Notes: a model not told the origin generated them from the sequence alone. A stretch of 64,000 bases of DNA from Centroberyx gerrardi (GCF_048128805.1 NC_135997.1:11553616-11617615); one strand, 5' to 3'; positions 10,501 through 23,164 are shown, numbered from the stretch's first letter. A program made the numbers and translations.

Positions 10501-12744
10501 TCAGAGTGCTCAAACTCACAATGACGAGGCATTATTTCTTTTAAAATATGTTGAGTAATCCAATAAATAATCAGCTATTTTTGTGAAAGTGTATAATCTG
10601 ATTATTACCGCTTCCTCTGTAACTGCAATGTAGTACAACTACCTTTAAAACTTAGAGTAATTATATATAAATGAGTACATTATATATACTCATTACCCTC
10701 CAGCAGTGCTAACACCTGCATTTATTTGCCAAATTCTGCAATTTCACCAAATTTAATCAATTTGAGGGTTGATAGCTGGGGTGAAAATGTGGCAAAATTG
10801 ATAATTGGAATTCAGTGGAATTCAGTGTACAATGGAGTCAGTCCACAACATTAAAATGGTGTTAGAAATGATTTTGTTTGTTTGGTTTGTTTTTTTGCAT
10901 TAAAAGTGACGCCATTAGAATGTCGTCACTTTTAATGCAAAAAAACCCCCAACCTTTTCATACAAAGGGAAGGGATTTGTATCTGTGGTTGTGTTGCAAG
11001 ACGTCATGTTGTGTGATGTGTGTTTCCAGGAAGCCTTGCAGGCTGTGGTCAATGCTCTGGAGAAAGCGGAGGAGCAGACTGCCTCTTTAGACCACAAATG
11101 CAGCACACTCAGAGAAAAGGTGGAGGAGGAAGAGGAGAGGGCTGAAGAGGTAAACCCACCCACACTTGTCAGCGCACAAACATAAGAGAGAGCAGGAACA
11201 CCACAATATGTGTCCATATCCATCCATCCATCCATCCATCCATCCATCCATCCACACACGCATTCTGTTATGTGGAACATCTGCATAAATGTGAACATGC
11301 TACTTTTTCAGCCAAACATGTTTTTTAATCAAGATAGTTAGACTGGTCGTATGTTTAAGAGTTTGCTTTTTTTTTTTTATTCTGTTAATGTTTACACTTT
11401 ATTGGACAGATGGGCAAGTGGAATAGAGGTGTAGGAAATACATTTGGATTAGAAATGGTGCGTTCTAAAAACACAGAAAGGCAAAATCTGTCTTTCTGCA
11501 TTATTTACATCACACAGCCTGTACCAAAACACTTCACCTGCCAATTTCTTTTCCATTCATAAAATTTTCATAATTTCTTAATATTTATTAAGTCTGGCAA
11601 AATTATCTTTGAGATTTTACTAGATTAAATATTCTGTTTCATTAACATAGCAATCAGAAGTGAGGTGACCCAGAAACGGCCGGGAGATGGTGCATTTCTC
11701 TCCACGCTTGCACAAAAATCTGCATGTTTGGCTCCATTGATCTGAGTGCAAGTCCACACAACTCTTGTTGCTCTTGTGTGGTGAAATGTGGGTGCTAATT
11801 GCTCACACCCATTTTCTACTGAATACACCCTTTATGTTGGCTCTAGTGCGCACGTTGGTGTACGAAAACGTCAGTTATCAGATAAGCAGTTTGTTTTAAG
11901 TATTTAATTTACATCAAATAAATGTCATGTTATGGTAGAGATCTGATACAATCAGTTTCTTCTTGTCCCTCTCTTTCTTCACACAGATCTTAAAGATACC
12001 TGAGCAAGGAATCCTCAACCTGCCTGCTCTTCCCCCACGCAAAGACAATGAAACAGCGTTACAGGTGAGCACGTAGTGGCGCGCAGCACACCCATTCACA
12101 CTACAGTGATGAGGACTGATCATTATTACACAGTAGCTGTTTTCACCTTTAAAGACTGATTCATATTATTCAGCACTTTTCTGTGAATAGGATGTGATGA
12201 AAATGTCTGAGCAGGGACTTCCTCTACAGGGAAACAGGAAGGTCTAAACATGTTCTCTGTGGTGCAGTGTTGCTGCAATATTCGAGAAAAATATGAAATC
12301 CGTCTTGTGAAAGGCACAGAACTCTTCCTCCTTAGGGTCTATATTGTCTGGGCTGATTGTGGTTATAGCCATTGCTATGCATTTCCTTTAAACGTTCTGA
12401 CTGTCCCAGTTGCATGGAACAAGTTACAAAACAATTTAGCCTCTGCTCATCTTGATATCCTTCAAACACCACAGCTTAGCGTTATAGAGGACTGTAACTC
12501 CTCATTCCCAGAGTGGCATTTATGCTGACTTGCCATGCTATTGTACACCTGCAAGAAACACTCAGAATGATACAGCAGTACCGCATGTTTTTGTTTCACT
12601 TAGGATCGGATGACAAAAATGATACCAAACGCCGACTTGGAGACCACAGCTCAGCGACTGGGAGAAATCCTTCAGAAATCAGCAGCCATCCAGGATGCCC
12701 AGGCGCTGCTTGTACATGCACACAGATATGCTAATCAGCTGTAA
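7551..12744 (+). CDS. cenpq: Centromere protein Q (CENP-Q)
   Basis: Inner-kinetochore CCAN subunit; in other vertebrates CENP-Q pairs with CENP-U in the CENP-O/P/Q/U/R complex and helps chromosome congression. Eight exons: 7551-7655, 7756-7819, 8008-8116, 8396-8464, 9953-10082, 11030-11149, 11987-12064, 12604-12744 (TAA). The sum of 816 nt gives 271 aa (human 268). All borders are GT/AG and phases agree. The N-terminal third is basic and Lys/Ser-rich. Family landmarks follow: WKLMPRSS, then an [20 protein letters not shown]-type helix, QCAELKVP, a long coiled coil (exons 5-6, with a run EEEEERAEE), GILNLPALP, and a C-terminal helical segment ending YANQL. The paired patterns KEKEEIQ.HLN and QC..LKVP match human CENP-Q closely. 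Convergent with the downstream GPCR gene. Confidence 0.92.
8965..9428 (+). mobile_element. 3' end of a fish non-LTR retrotransposon or derived SINE
   Basis: In cenpq intron 4. The segment carries the phrases GCACCTATTGCACGCTAAGC, CAAGGTTTCTTCC, GGGAGTTTTTCCTTG, AGGGTCTAAGG and finally GGGCTATATAAATAAA followed by AACTTGAACTTGA. This succession ending in a short tandem tail is typical of abundant truncated retroelement 3' ends in fish genomes. No reverse transcriptase frame is present. Confidence 0.6.
10134..10330. repeat. MITE-like element containing three 29-bp tandem repeats
   Basis: In cenpq intron 5. It starts with GGGGCCAGTTGCATAAAG, a motif common at ends of fish DNA-transposon MITEs, and contains a palindrome GACTTAAA-TTTAAGTC. 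It then holds a tandem array at 10235-10315: two full and one partial copies of a 29-bp unit beginning GRCTAAGGTAAGACTGACTC. Copies are nearly identical, so the array is young. Confidence 0.6.
10889..10946. repeat. Perfect 23-bp inverted repeat with 12-nt loop
   Basis: Arms 10889-10911 and 10924-10946 are exact reverse complements (the first arm is G, seven T, then GCATTAAAAGTGACG). They can form a perfect hairpin in the transcript of cenpq intron 5, 80-140 bp upstream of exon 6. It could be a MITE end-to-end remnant. Confidence 0.85.
11220..11253. repeat. (CATC)n microsatellite
   Basis: About eight tandem copies of the tetramer in cenpq intron 6. Confidence 0.95.
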
Positions 12745-12802
12745 AACCCTCACTTCATCCTGAAATGGTGTCTTCGCCTAGTGGCACCTAGCCAATGGTT
12801 GT

Positions 12803-12808
12803 AATAAA
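12803..12808 (+). terminator. Poly(A) signal of cenpq
   Basis: AATAAA about 60 bp after the cenpq stop codon, in the sense orientation, implying a very short 3' UTR. Confidence 0.55.
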
Positions 12809-13061
12809 CCCTTTTCTTCTGCAGGGATCTTACACAGGTGTGGAAAAGTATGAAAAATGAATTTGGTCATTTCCAGATCTTAAAAAGTTTGGAAATATGC
12901 ACAAATCATTTGGAAAAGTATGGAAAATATTGTTTGGTCCCATTGGCTACACTTTATGTAGTTGTAGAACTACTGTCAGTTGACATACTGTGATATTTAC
13001 TGTATTTACTGTGCAGAATAATCTTTCAGCTATAGAGTGACGTGGCCTAGTCCAGTGTGGG

Positions 13062-13520
13062 GCCATTCATGAATTGAATTGAGAATCAAATCAATCCCTG
13101 GAGTTGGAATTGGAATTGGAATCTACCCAGCTCTAAGGAAACAGAACTGGAATTGGAATGACAGAAAACAGAATTGAATTCCATTAAATTCCATGAAATT
13201 CTACTGAGGTTATCTTTGCTAAACATTATAAATCAAACATTATGAATCAAATAAAAGACAGTTAAACAAATCAAATACATACAATCATAATGTATGTATT
13301 ATGATTACATGTTTTGCATCAAGTACCACCTGAAAGGTACCTTTAATTTATGTATATATTCAGTATTGATAACATGTAACACTACATGTAATCTCAGATA
13401 TGTGGTAAGAAGAAACAAATAAATGTGGAATTTCACAGAATTTCATTGAATTCAACCTCCTGGAATTCAAATTCCTCAGCTGAATTGCAATTGATGAGTT
13501 CATTCATGAATTAACCCCAA
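13062..13520 (-). repeat. AT-rich dispersed repeat, copy B (inverted relative to 2.9 kb)
   Basis: The reverse complement follows copy A (2890-3332) almost end to end, with shared blocks in the same order and small indels. Both ends carry ATTCATGAAT-like inverted motifs. Lies about 320 bp downstream of cenpq. Confidence 0.75.
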
Positions 13521-14062
13521 CTCTGGCCCAGTTGACAGTCATGTTGTCCACTCACTGTTAAAATACATTGTTCTGAACACCTGCCAAAATCTTCAAGTCC
13601 AGTCCAGAAAAGGTCTGGAAAAATGTCGAAATTTTCAGCTGTGATGAGGAGGAGATATGGACTAGTCATTTACTTGGACAGGAACAACAAGCAGTTCATT
13701 CCTCATTCTATCTGCGTGTGCCAATTCGTTTTCCTTGGAAGTGTATACTCACTCACTAGTACTCCTCCCTGTTTAATGTAATTTTTTTTTTTATACTACT
13801 TAACACAAAGGTCATGTTAAGAGAAACTACACTTGTGATTACATGCAGAATATCCCACTGTTTGTGTATGCAATTATGATTGTCAGGTTCCTCCGGCCTC
13901 AGTGAGTTTATAAGCCTTGTAAATGCTTGAACCTCGGGTGTATTCACGGTTGGGAAAGCAGTCTGATAAAATATTCAGTGCTGTGCAATAAAACCATTTG
14001 TCTCCCTTGCCTAGCATTTCAGTTCACATCAAATATTGAGGAAGTGGGTGATAATGATCAGT

Positions 14063-14112
14063 TCTGTGTGTGTGTGTGTGTGTGGGCGTGGATATGGGGG
14101 GGGGGGGGGGGG
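14063..14112. repeat. (GT)n followed by a 17-G run
   Basis: A GT tract is followed at 14096-14112 by 17 consecutive G residues, a strong candidate for G-quadruplex formation and polymerase slippage. It lies in the cenpq-GPCR intergenic region; apart from the neighbouring repeats I see no gene in 12745-15387. Confidence 0.9.
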
Positions 14113-15387
14113 CGGTCTTGGTTGCTTATTTCCTAAGAGTCATTTCCACAGAAATGACAGCTGCCATTCAACTCAATATTAAACACAGGAAACTGACAAA
14201 ACACGTGTGTACCCTGTCCTTCCTGCTCCTCCTATTGGGCTTGTCTCATTGTTGGCTCCCTTGAGTGTTTTATAGTGCAAAGGAAGCCAGGTGAATAGTG
14301 CTGTTTTCTAACCGGTAACAAGTTCTCATGCGGGTGGCCTTTTTACCAGATAGTCATTTAGTATAACCAAAATTTCGGCGTCTTGATAGAATGTGACTTT
14401 GAGGATGCCTTAAGCATTTCAAATTCTGCCTTTTTCTTCATATTCAACCCTCAGATTTTAGTGTTTTGTTAAAAGTAAAATCAAAAATACAATGCCATCT
14501 GAAATGGGACTGTAGATTATAAGCCTGTTTTCAATTATTCAGTCTATGTAGGTCTTTATTAATTTAAAAAAAACGAGCAAAGTTTCACCTGCACTTATAG
14601 TCCTTTAACTACCTTATTCCATTTCATTTCCAATTACTAGAAATGTTTATTTCTGTTGTGATTATGACAAAATGTTTGCAGTGATTTCAAGTTGTGGGTC
14701 TGCAAGGTTATGGAAAATACTCCGATATTACTCAGATTTGACTGTAGCTGCAGAAAGCTGTAGAATCTCAGCTTTTTTGTCTGAACAAGACAAAAGGCAA
14801 AGCTCTTTGGGGAAAGACCCTAGAGGTAACCATCTTGTCTGTCTTCACCATATTTGGGCTGAGACAAATGTAAACGCACATTAAGATAGATGACCAGAAT
14901 ACATGAAGTTCATTAGAATATGCCTGCAAAGAAACCAGCCTAACTAGTTGTGCATGTCTGAAATTCTTCCACTACAGACTGCATTCAAATGATTCATGAA
15001 GACGGGTATGAGCTGACGTCAGGTATAAAACAAGTACAATTTCTCTAGAAGTGATTGCATGAATGTTTTATTGTAAAAAAAAGAAAAGAAAAAGTAAAGT
15101 GCTAAAACTGTTAAATGTTTCATCCTTTTTATCAACAATGAAAGGATAGTTGTGCTTTCAACACAACACACAGTAGTAAAGCTATCCACAGTGGCATAAG
15201 GAATGCCAGTACCTTTAATAGCTAGCAAGTTATCAGTCCGGCTCACATGTTGCCGTCACAATGATATAGAAATGCCTATAATATACGATTTTCCCTGTAA
15301 CAAGCTCCCTCAACTGGGTTTCCCAGCATGCTGTTTTGCATTCAGTCTTCCCCACGTCAGACCTGTTGCTCTAAGAGCCTACAAACA

Positions 15388-16075
15388 TACACTCAGTGGT
15401 CACTTTAATACACCTAGCTAGCACCAGATAGGTGGACTAAAGCTGCCTTTTGCCTGAAACAACCTGAATTGACATTCCCCACATCAATACAGCAGCAACA
15501 GCCTGTCCTGTTGATGCCAAGCAAGATGAGCCATGGATTCATGTTTAGGGCAAATTCTGACCGTGTGATCAACATTTCACAACCAAGATTTGTTGGGACA
15601 GGCAGAATTTTTTGACTCTTCAGTCATCCAATTTCGGTCAACGTGTCCAATGTAGCTTTGTCTTCTTGTTCTTAGCTAAAGGAGAGGAACCTGGCGTGGT
15701 CTGTTGCTGCTTTTGCCCATCTGCTTCGAGATTTGGTGAGCTGTGTGTTCTTCTGGGATGCCCTTCTGCACATCACTGTTGTACTGAGCTGTTATTTGCA
15801 TACTTGTGACCCGCCTGTTGACTTGAATGAGTCATGCCATTGTCCTCCGACCTCTCTCATCAATGAGGCATTTTCGCCCACAGGACTGCAGCTGACAGGA
15901 TTTTTGTTAAGTTGAGTTTTGGTAATGCTGTTTCTGAGATGCTGGAACCGGTGCGTCTGGCAGGAATGATCATACCATGTTCAGAGGTGCTTAAATCATA
16001 CGTCTTGCCCGTCTTACATTTAGTTTAGTTGAACAGTAACTGAAGCTCTCCACCCTGTCTGCATGTTTTATACTC
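15388..16075 (-). mobile_element. Decayed Tc1/mariner-type transposon with internal deletion
   Basis: The left end TACACTCAGTGGTCACTTTA is the terminal inverted repeat of a widespread fish Tc1-like family, flanked by TA. Downstream, phrases such as AAATTCTGACC, TTCTTGTTCTTAGCT, CTTTTGCCCATCTGC, CATTTTCGCCCACAGGACTGC and GGCAGGAATGATCATACCATG follow the order of that family's transposase gene read on the minus strand (HTH half). The central part encoding much of the DDE catalytic domain is missing and the frame is broken. The right inverted repeat is not visible. Non-functional fossil. Confidence 0.75.
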
Positions 16076-16243
16076 ATGTTTGTCTGTAGGAATGAGCTGT
16101 TTGCGCTTCTTGCCCTCAGAAAATTATTTTTACGTCATTCCAGATTTCTCAAGTCACAATAGCTTTGTGAATTTTATGTTTTTGCCATATAAAAAACAAT
16201 GGTGACAAATTAATACAATTCAAACATCATTCAAACATCTCAG

Positions 16244-17549
16244 CTAGATCTGTGAGTTGCCAGCCTTCAGTGACTTCCTTCGTATAGAGTCCATGGAGTC
16301 ATCGTTGAAAAATCGTTCAATAGTGGAGACAAGTGAAGCTCGGATAGCACGGCCTAAGCCTCGGGCAGCAAACACATACAGCACGGGGTTAAGGGCGCTC
16401 TTGAGGTACACCAGGAACAGAGAAAAGTATGTGACACGATCCAGCCACTCCTTTTCAGCCTGTGCAGTAGCCAGGGCTCGGAGGAACCGACAGACAAAAT
16501 AGGGCACCCAGCAGGTGAGGAAGAACAGCATGGTGAAAAAGAGTACCTGGTACAGCCTGACCATCCTGCGAGAGGTAGAAGAAGAGGAGGAGGGGGAGGA
16601 GGTGGTGGGTGTGTGGGGCACTGCTTGCTGAACCTTGAGCAAAACAGCAATGTTACTTCCCAAGAAAACCAGCAGGGGCAGGATGAATCCTGCTAATGTC
16701 TCTATGACAAACAGCCCCATGTAAAATGGCCCACTCTCCAGGCACTGGTATTTCCCATTTTTTGTCTGCAGGTCGGCAGTGTAGAGGTAGGGGGCAGACA
16801 GAACTGCGGCCACCGCCCATAAGAGGCCGCAGGCGAGGGGAACGGCCCAGGAGGGGCGTCGCAGCCGAGCCCACACAGGCTTCAGGAGACACAGGCAGCG
16901 CTCCAGGGCCACAGCACAGAGGAGGAAAGCAGCAGCGTACAACCCCAGGCCCCGCAGGAACATAATCAGGCAACAGAAGGGCCTGCCGAATGGCCAGCTG
17001 TAGTTGTCAGCAAGGTAGCCCAACATGAGAGGCACCCGTAAGAGAAGCACCAGGTCAGCCAGGGCCAGGTTCAGTACGTACACACGGAAGCTGCTGGCTG
17101 CACGTGTCTCCTCACCGCTGCCTCGGCGTACTAGGTGGCGATGAGCCCGCCAGCCTAGTGCCCAAACCACCACCCCATTCAGAGGTATACCCACCTGGAG
17201 GAACCAAGAGCATTGTGAATCAGTTGTGATTAATATGACCAATCTTTAAATTTAAGCAGATACATTTTAGAGATTTTTCACTGTGAAGATGCAAGATACA
17301 AATCTCAGGAAAATGTGTAAAGAGCATAAAAGTATGCACACCTCTAGCTTATCCAGTGGAGTTTATAATAATAGCATTAATGTGCACACAAGAATACGCA
17401 GTTGACAGTTATTGAAGATCTCTCACCAGGGAGATTAGCAGGGTGGCTGCAATTTGGACTCCTCTGATTGCCTCATACTGGCTAGAGCTGCTGGAGTTGT
17501 TCTGGGCCATTAGAGGGACAGGAGACTGAGTGCCATTTAGATCAGCCAT
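16244..17549 (-). CDS. Class A GPCR of the chemoattractant/eicosanoid receptor type
   Basis: Seven-transmembrane plasma-membrane receptor, 357 aa, from two exons: 17549-17427 (41 codons) and 17194-16244 (stop TAG), phase 0, GT/AG. The short N-terminus has N-glycosylation sites NGT (5-7) and NNSS (17-20). Landmarks: GIPLNGVVVW (TM1, N47), LNLALADL (TM2, D88), C115 and C192 for the conserved disulfide, ERC (139-141) in place of DRY, CWVPY (269-273, TM6), NPVLY (310-314, TM7). The tail has an acidic FNDDS motif and a basic/Ser stretch, with no long extension. Intracellular loop 3 has a Ser/Thr/Pro insert (about 234-249). TM2-TM4 and the tail resemble PTGDR2, LTB4R and GPR152-type receptors, and PVWA after ERCL recalls PTGDR2, but I cannot separate these. 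The intron falls within TM1. Convergent with cenpq. Confidence 0.88.
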
Positions 17550-18734
17550 TGGATTTAATGCCAACCTGGGAGAGGAGCTGAAAGGTGGAGGAAGGAACAC
17601 TTAATTAATCCTCCCAGCTGTACACATTTAGTTGTGGCTATTTTGCATCCCTCTGGGCAAGGATTCCTTTTAACTCAAATGGAGATTAAAAAAAAAGAAG
17701 CCACAAATGAAAGCAATCCATTATGCTGCCACTCAAAGATAGAAAATACACAAAATACATAAAGCCCGTGCATATGGTCATGGATTGCATATGTGTGTAG
17801 TTGCACCAAACACACACACAGCTCATGTCCACATCATACACCGCTGTGCCACCACATACTTCCTTCCTTTCACTTGGCTCAGTATTGTGTTGTCTCATCA
17901 CTAAGAACATTCACAGAAAATGCCCCTTTATGTGGACAGTGTCAAAGCTAGGATGCTGTGTATGAGTTAACATACAAAGGGAATATAGATTCGCCTTTCA
18001 TAATGTTTTTTTCTCCAAATCTGCCACATTGCACCAACCCTACAAATTCATTTTCTAAGTTTCCTCTTTGCAAATGAGTCAATGACCGAGTTGATACAGG
18101 TTATGAGAGTGAATGACAGAAAATAGTCGATGATTGCTCATAATATGGTACATCTTTTGTCAATATTACCACATTCCAAGGGATTGTCTACATTGTTGCA
18201 GCACCCATTGAAATTCCACTTATGCACTTCACCCCCCCCTCAAACAAACACACACATACAAAATACCTTTCATGGTTATCATAGACAGTAATGATTAAAG
18301 AATCTGAAAGGGATTGGCGTTCATCTGTTCTTCCCTGCAGCCACCACTGCCCCTGAGTTCAACATGACTCCATATCTAGACTGGGCCTGTTTGTGCAGAG
18401 CTGACTTGCACACCAGGAATGGGAACGCCATGCATGCAAACACTCCTTTCTACACAATAGCAATATTGACCTGCGCTGATATTACTGATAGCAGCTATGG
18501 TTTCCTGATCATAAATTAATAAAGTTCTGATTTCCAGAAATCCACAGTAACCAAGGAGTTTTGGAGACAGGATTTAAGGTCCCTGTCTCCAGTCAATGTT
18601 ACAGGCTACTTTACATTGTTTAGCTGTTAAAATGAAGAGTTTGCTGCTTACCTCTTCCACTTGCCTTGTGTCTTAGAGAGGGAGAAGTGGAGCAGGAGAA
18701 TAAGAAAGAGGGAGTGCCTTCCTGCTGTTTTAAG

Positions 18735-18740
<6 letters not shown>

Positions 18741-18807
<67 letters not shown>

Positions 18808-18812
18808 TCTCT
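18741..18812. repeat. (CT)n microsatellite
   Basis: About 72 bp of CT with a single GT interruption. Confidence 0.95.
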
Positions 18813-21800
18813 TTCCTGTATGATTGCAACACACATGTACTCCTTCCTATTAACACTATGACTACATCAGAAACACCAGGTTCAATCAGATTATCTCGTC
18901 ATCAGTTATTGTGGATATCCGGTACCAGTGAAACTCAACTCTTTGCTTCTGTATCCAAACACCAGGTAGTCAAACATTAACATTAAAACCATGAATTACT
19001 AAACTCAACAACGCTACACATCATGATGGCATTCAACTGTTTTCAATTGAGAGAGAGTCACTCTTTTTCAATCAATTTAGAAAACAGATTTTCAAATTTT
19101 TTTCTAATCAACAAAGAACCTAATTGGAATGAATATCTTATAATTAACCACTAGATTTTTCATTTGAAGATTCAGTCAAAAATAATCTCTTTTCGGTGTT
19201 TGCTTTGGGGACATTTGACTGCTTTGTTATAATGTATCTAAAGCCACAGGTTTTGTAATGATAATTTAAAGGGAAAATGCTAAGAACTTTTGAAATACTT
19301 TAAACAACACAGCAATACAACTGCAATGGTTGACCTTTACCAGTAGATGGCAATGCTGGTCGTTTAGTAAGCTGTTGGTGTTTATTGTCGGCCACTCCTC
19401 TATTCTGTCTTGGTGATTTTTATGATTAAGGTTTTTCTTGGAGCCTCTGATTTAAAAAAAAAAACCCAAAACAAAATATTTTCATGGTGGAATTAATAAA
19501 GAATTAGTTCTGGAACCTTTTTGTGACAGCTGGAATTTCATAACATTGCACTTAATATATGAACAAATATATGAGACTAAAAGGATTCATGTTTCTGAGA
19601 TTTGTAATGAACTGGATAACTTCTACTGTTATTGTATTGAATATAATTGTAGGACGGATGTTGATTGTCCGCACACCTAGTTTACACATCTGATTAGAGT
19701 TGAAAAACATCCTTTACAGATGTTTGTCTCTGTTCTCCTCTGGAAAAGAAACATTTGTGCAGATTTCTGAATGCACATTTTGTTTAAGCAGTCTCTTTTT
19801 GGCTAATGCAAAATGTATGAATATCATAAATGTGACTCTAAAAAGAAAAATAACACTTTTTTTTTTACCTTTTACCGCTCTGAAATTACAGCAGTCAGCT
19901 TACCTTTGTTCATCTGTAAACATGATAAATGATCAATCGTATTATCAGAATACATAACACAATTGCAAGTTCAACTTTTATTTGTACCCATATTGCAGTC
20001 AACACGCTTAGAGCCATGGACACAACAATTAAAATATCAATGATTAAAGTTTAAATAAACACAGACTTGACAGACAGTATAAAACAAATTTCAGCCAAAA
20101 GGCAACTTAAAAAAGGACTCAAGGACTTTTAACTCAGGAGTCTGAGTAAAAAGATTAATTTAAAACCAAGCAGGGGAGGGTTGGTGACCAGTTATAGTGG
20201 CCTGTTGTTGTGTGAAGCACTGACATTTTTTCTCTGGTCTCCCTGCCAGTCAGCTCTGTGTGGGAAAAGCCAGTCTCTAATATCTGAAGTAAGGGTATGT
20301 ACACATGCTGCGGCAGTCACTCCAATTTTAATTTGTTTGTTTATCTTCTAATTATCTTTAACAGAGTTGAGTGTTTACAGGTTCCTTTATGTACGCACTT
20401 GGCTGATGAAACTGATTTAAAGACCATTTATATAGAGAGGGAAAAAAAATCATGGCTGTCAATCTGAAAATGAGGCTTCAAAGTAAGATTTTTTTTTTTT
20501 AAATTCTCTTAATTCCTGAAAACCTATTTTTAGAATAAAAGGTTTTTATCTAATTCTGGAACAATTGGAAGATGGAGGAAAAAGCGATTACAGTGTCTTG
20601 TCTAAGATGTTTGTTTGACACATTCATAAAGGAGACATGACACATTCATAAATGGCCAATCAACATTTCTGACAGCTTTATTACAGATTTAACATAATTA
20701 CATAGTGGGTTTCGAATGAAAAGTCTGAAGACCCGTAAAATGTTCAGTTTAAAAAAAAAATGCACCTGTAGATTCAGTCTGGAGGTCATATAATGCTGTC
20801 CTCCACTCTGTTCAGCATTTGGTTTGGATGATACAAAAAATTATTTGAAAGCTGTTAAAGGAAAAAGACATCCAAATAATAAATAGGTTTTATATGTTTT
20901 AGGGGAAAATATTAACAAATGTCTAGCAAAAACACAAAAAGGATTTTTTTCCGAATTGGATCCAATGACAGTGTAAACCAGACGCAGAAGAATTTGTCAT
21001 CATAACTAATTTCACAGTGATATTGAAGCATCTTTAGATTGAAAAGCAGTTATGTTACATATATGTTACATAAATGTGTAGAGAAATTGTTATAAATATT
21101 GATTATCACATCACAGCAAATTTCTGAGAGTTAATAAGTGTTGATTGGACTTGTATAAACACTGGCAGTGTTGTCTTTCAGAGTTAATTAACACTGATGA
21201 TTTCAAGAATATGCACAATCAAGAATGTGCAATATATAACCTTTACTAAGACTCTGTTACCAACATTTTTCACGCCATTGAAACTCAAATTACAATCAAG
21301 GAGGAAATTCAAAAATGTACATAATGTTGTTCTTTCAACCAAAGACATTTCCAGATAAACTGACACCAATCTGTGATGTTATCAAAACCTACAGCCTGGA
21401 GCTGCTTAACTGACAACCAATAGGACTCTGTTGAGTCATGACATTTATTTGACTTTATACATTCAACAGGCCTTTATTCCAAAATGAGATATAATTTCAC
21501 CAACTGAAAAAACTGAACTATAATCTTACATAAAGAATAAAAGTAGAAAAAAATCAAACAGATTATGTTTTTTTAAAGGATAATATGTACCTTAAGTTCT
21601 TGGTTGACAAAATGATCAGGCTTTTATAAACTGGATCCTCTACATTTTAAAGATATTGAATGATACATTTCAGGTAATGGTTTTGTTTTCCAAAACATAT
21701 ACAGTATATAGAGTTTTGGAAATGAGCTGTTCCAATATACCGATTACCTCAGAAAACCTTCCTGGGTCCTTTCACAGTCACATGCTCTCAGTTACATCAG

Positions 21801-23049
21801 TGTGACATCACAGATTAGAGAGAGGGACACACTTTCCTCTTTAGTTTCTGCTTATAATAAGAGACAGCAGTGAAGGCTTACTAACACTAACTTTGAAAAA
21901 ACAAAATTGACACCTTGCAGATAGATACTAGTAAACAAACATTATGTAATGTTTCTTAAATTAATTTATATGACTATCAAGAATATGATGCTAAACGTAT
22001 GATACAAATTATGTAGCATGGCTATTGCTGGTAAGTGGCAATCATTACGGACTTCGTAATTTAGACTATTGGCCAGCTTCTCTTTATAAAAACATCTGTT
22101 ATAGGTCCCCAAGTAGACCTATTATTTTATGGTACAACAGTTCCAGTATTGCTTTTCACTGGTTCTCAACTGATTTACCCGTGTGAACTACCTTTTCCAG
22201 TGAACACAGAGTGAGAAAATGAGAGTGTGTAAATTTAAACTAGATTGTAAAAGTGAATCATAGCCAACATTTCTCTTTCCACCTGTAAACTCCACCCACA
22301 CTTCCTTGAAACCTATGGTTAATTTTAGACACAGTGTTTTTTTCTAATGCCACGGCATGTTTGTATGCCATTGTGAACGAGCAGGAATGACAGTATATAT
22401 ATCACAGATTGTTGTAATACTCATTTGCTCTTCGATTTGTCTAGATTACAGTATTTGTATATCATTTGTTTTGGAATAAAACCGAATTGATAGCTTCTTA
22501 AAGATATGAAATTACACTACATGTGTCTAGAGCAAAAGCTGTGGTTGTGTCAGCGCTCTCTGAAAATTTCCCTGCGGTGCCACATATGTCATTCAACGGG
22601 GACACACACAGACCAAGACAGGATGACGGCATAGAGAGCTGGAAATATTACCAGATAATATCAGCTGTGTGTCTGTGCTCTCATGCATATCCCACATATG
22701 ACAGGAAAACAGAGAGTGAAGTCAAGCTCTTGGGTTGCCCACGTGGAAACACTTGAGTCAATGAGAGAGAGACACATAGATCGCATTGTAGGAACAGAGA
22801 GAAAAAGAAAGGAAGTTATGTTTTTTTTTTTTTTTTTAAGCTTGACATAAAGAGAATACACAAAATCCGCTGCTAAGAACTTTCACGCTGCTTTCATTTC
22901 TGGTTTCCTTTGTAGTAAGTCATGAAAGAATCGAAAGTGCCAAAAGAAGAGGTTAAGAGTGAAGGTGACTACATTTTTCAGTTTGTCCCTTTTGGCTGTC
23001 TCAAACATCTTCATAAGATCACAATCTGATGTCCCATGAACACACACCC

Positions 23050-23079
23050 ACACACTCTCTCTCTCTCTCTCTCTGTCTC

Positions 23080-23155
<76 letters not shown>

Positions 23156-23164
23156 TCTCTCTCT
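23050..23164. repeat. (CT)n/(CTGT)n microsatellite
   Basis: About 115 bp of CT with embedded CTGT units. Confidence 0.95.

Noticed and set aside
12826-13020. GGAAAAGTATGGAAAA-type repeated words after cenpq
   Set aside because: Could be an old repeat or simple AT-rich 3' flank; too little structure to define.
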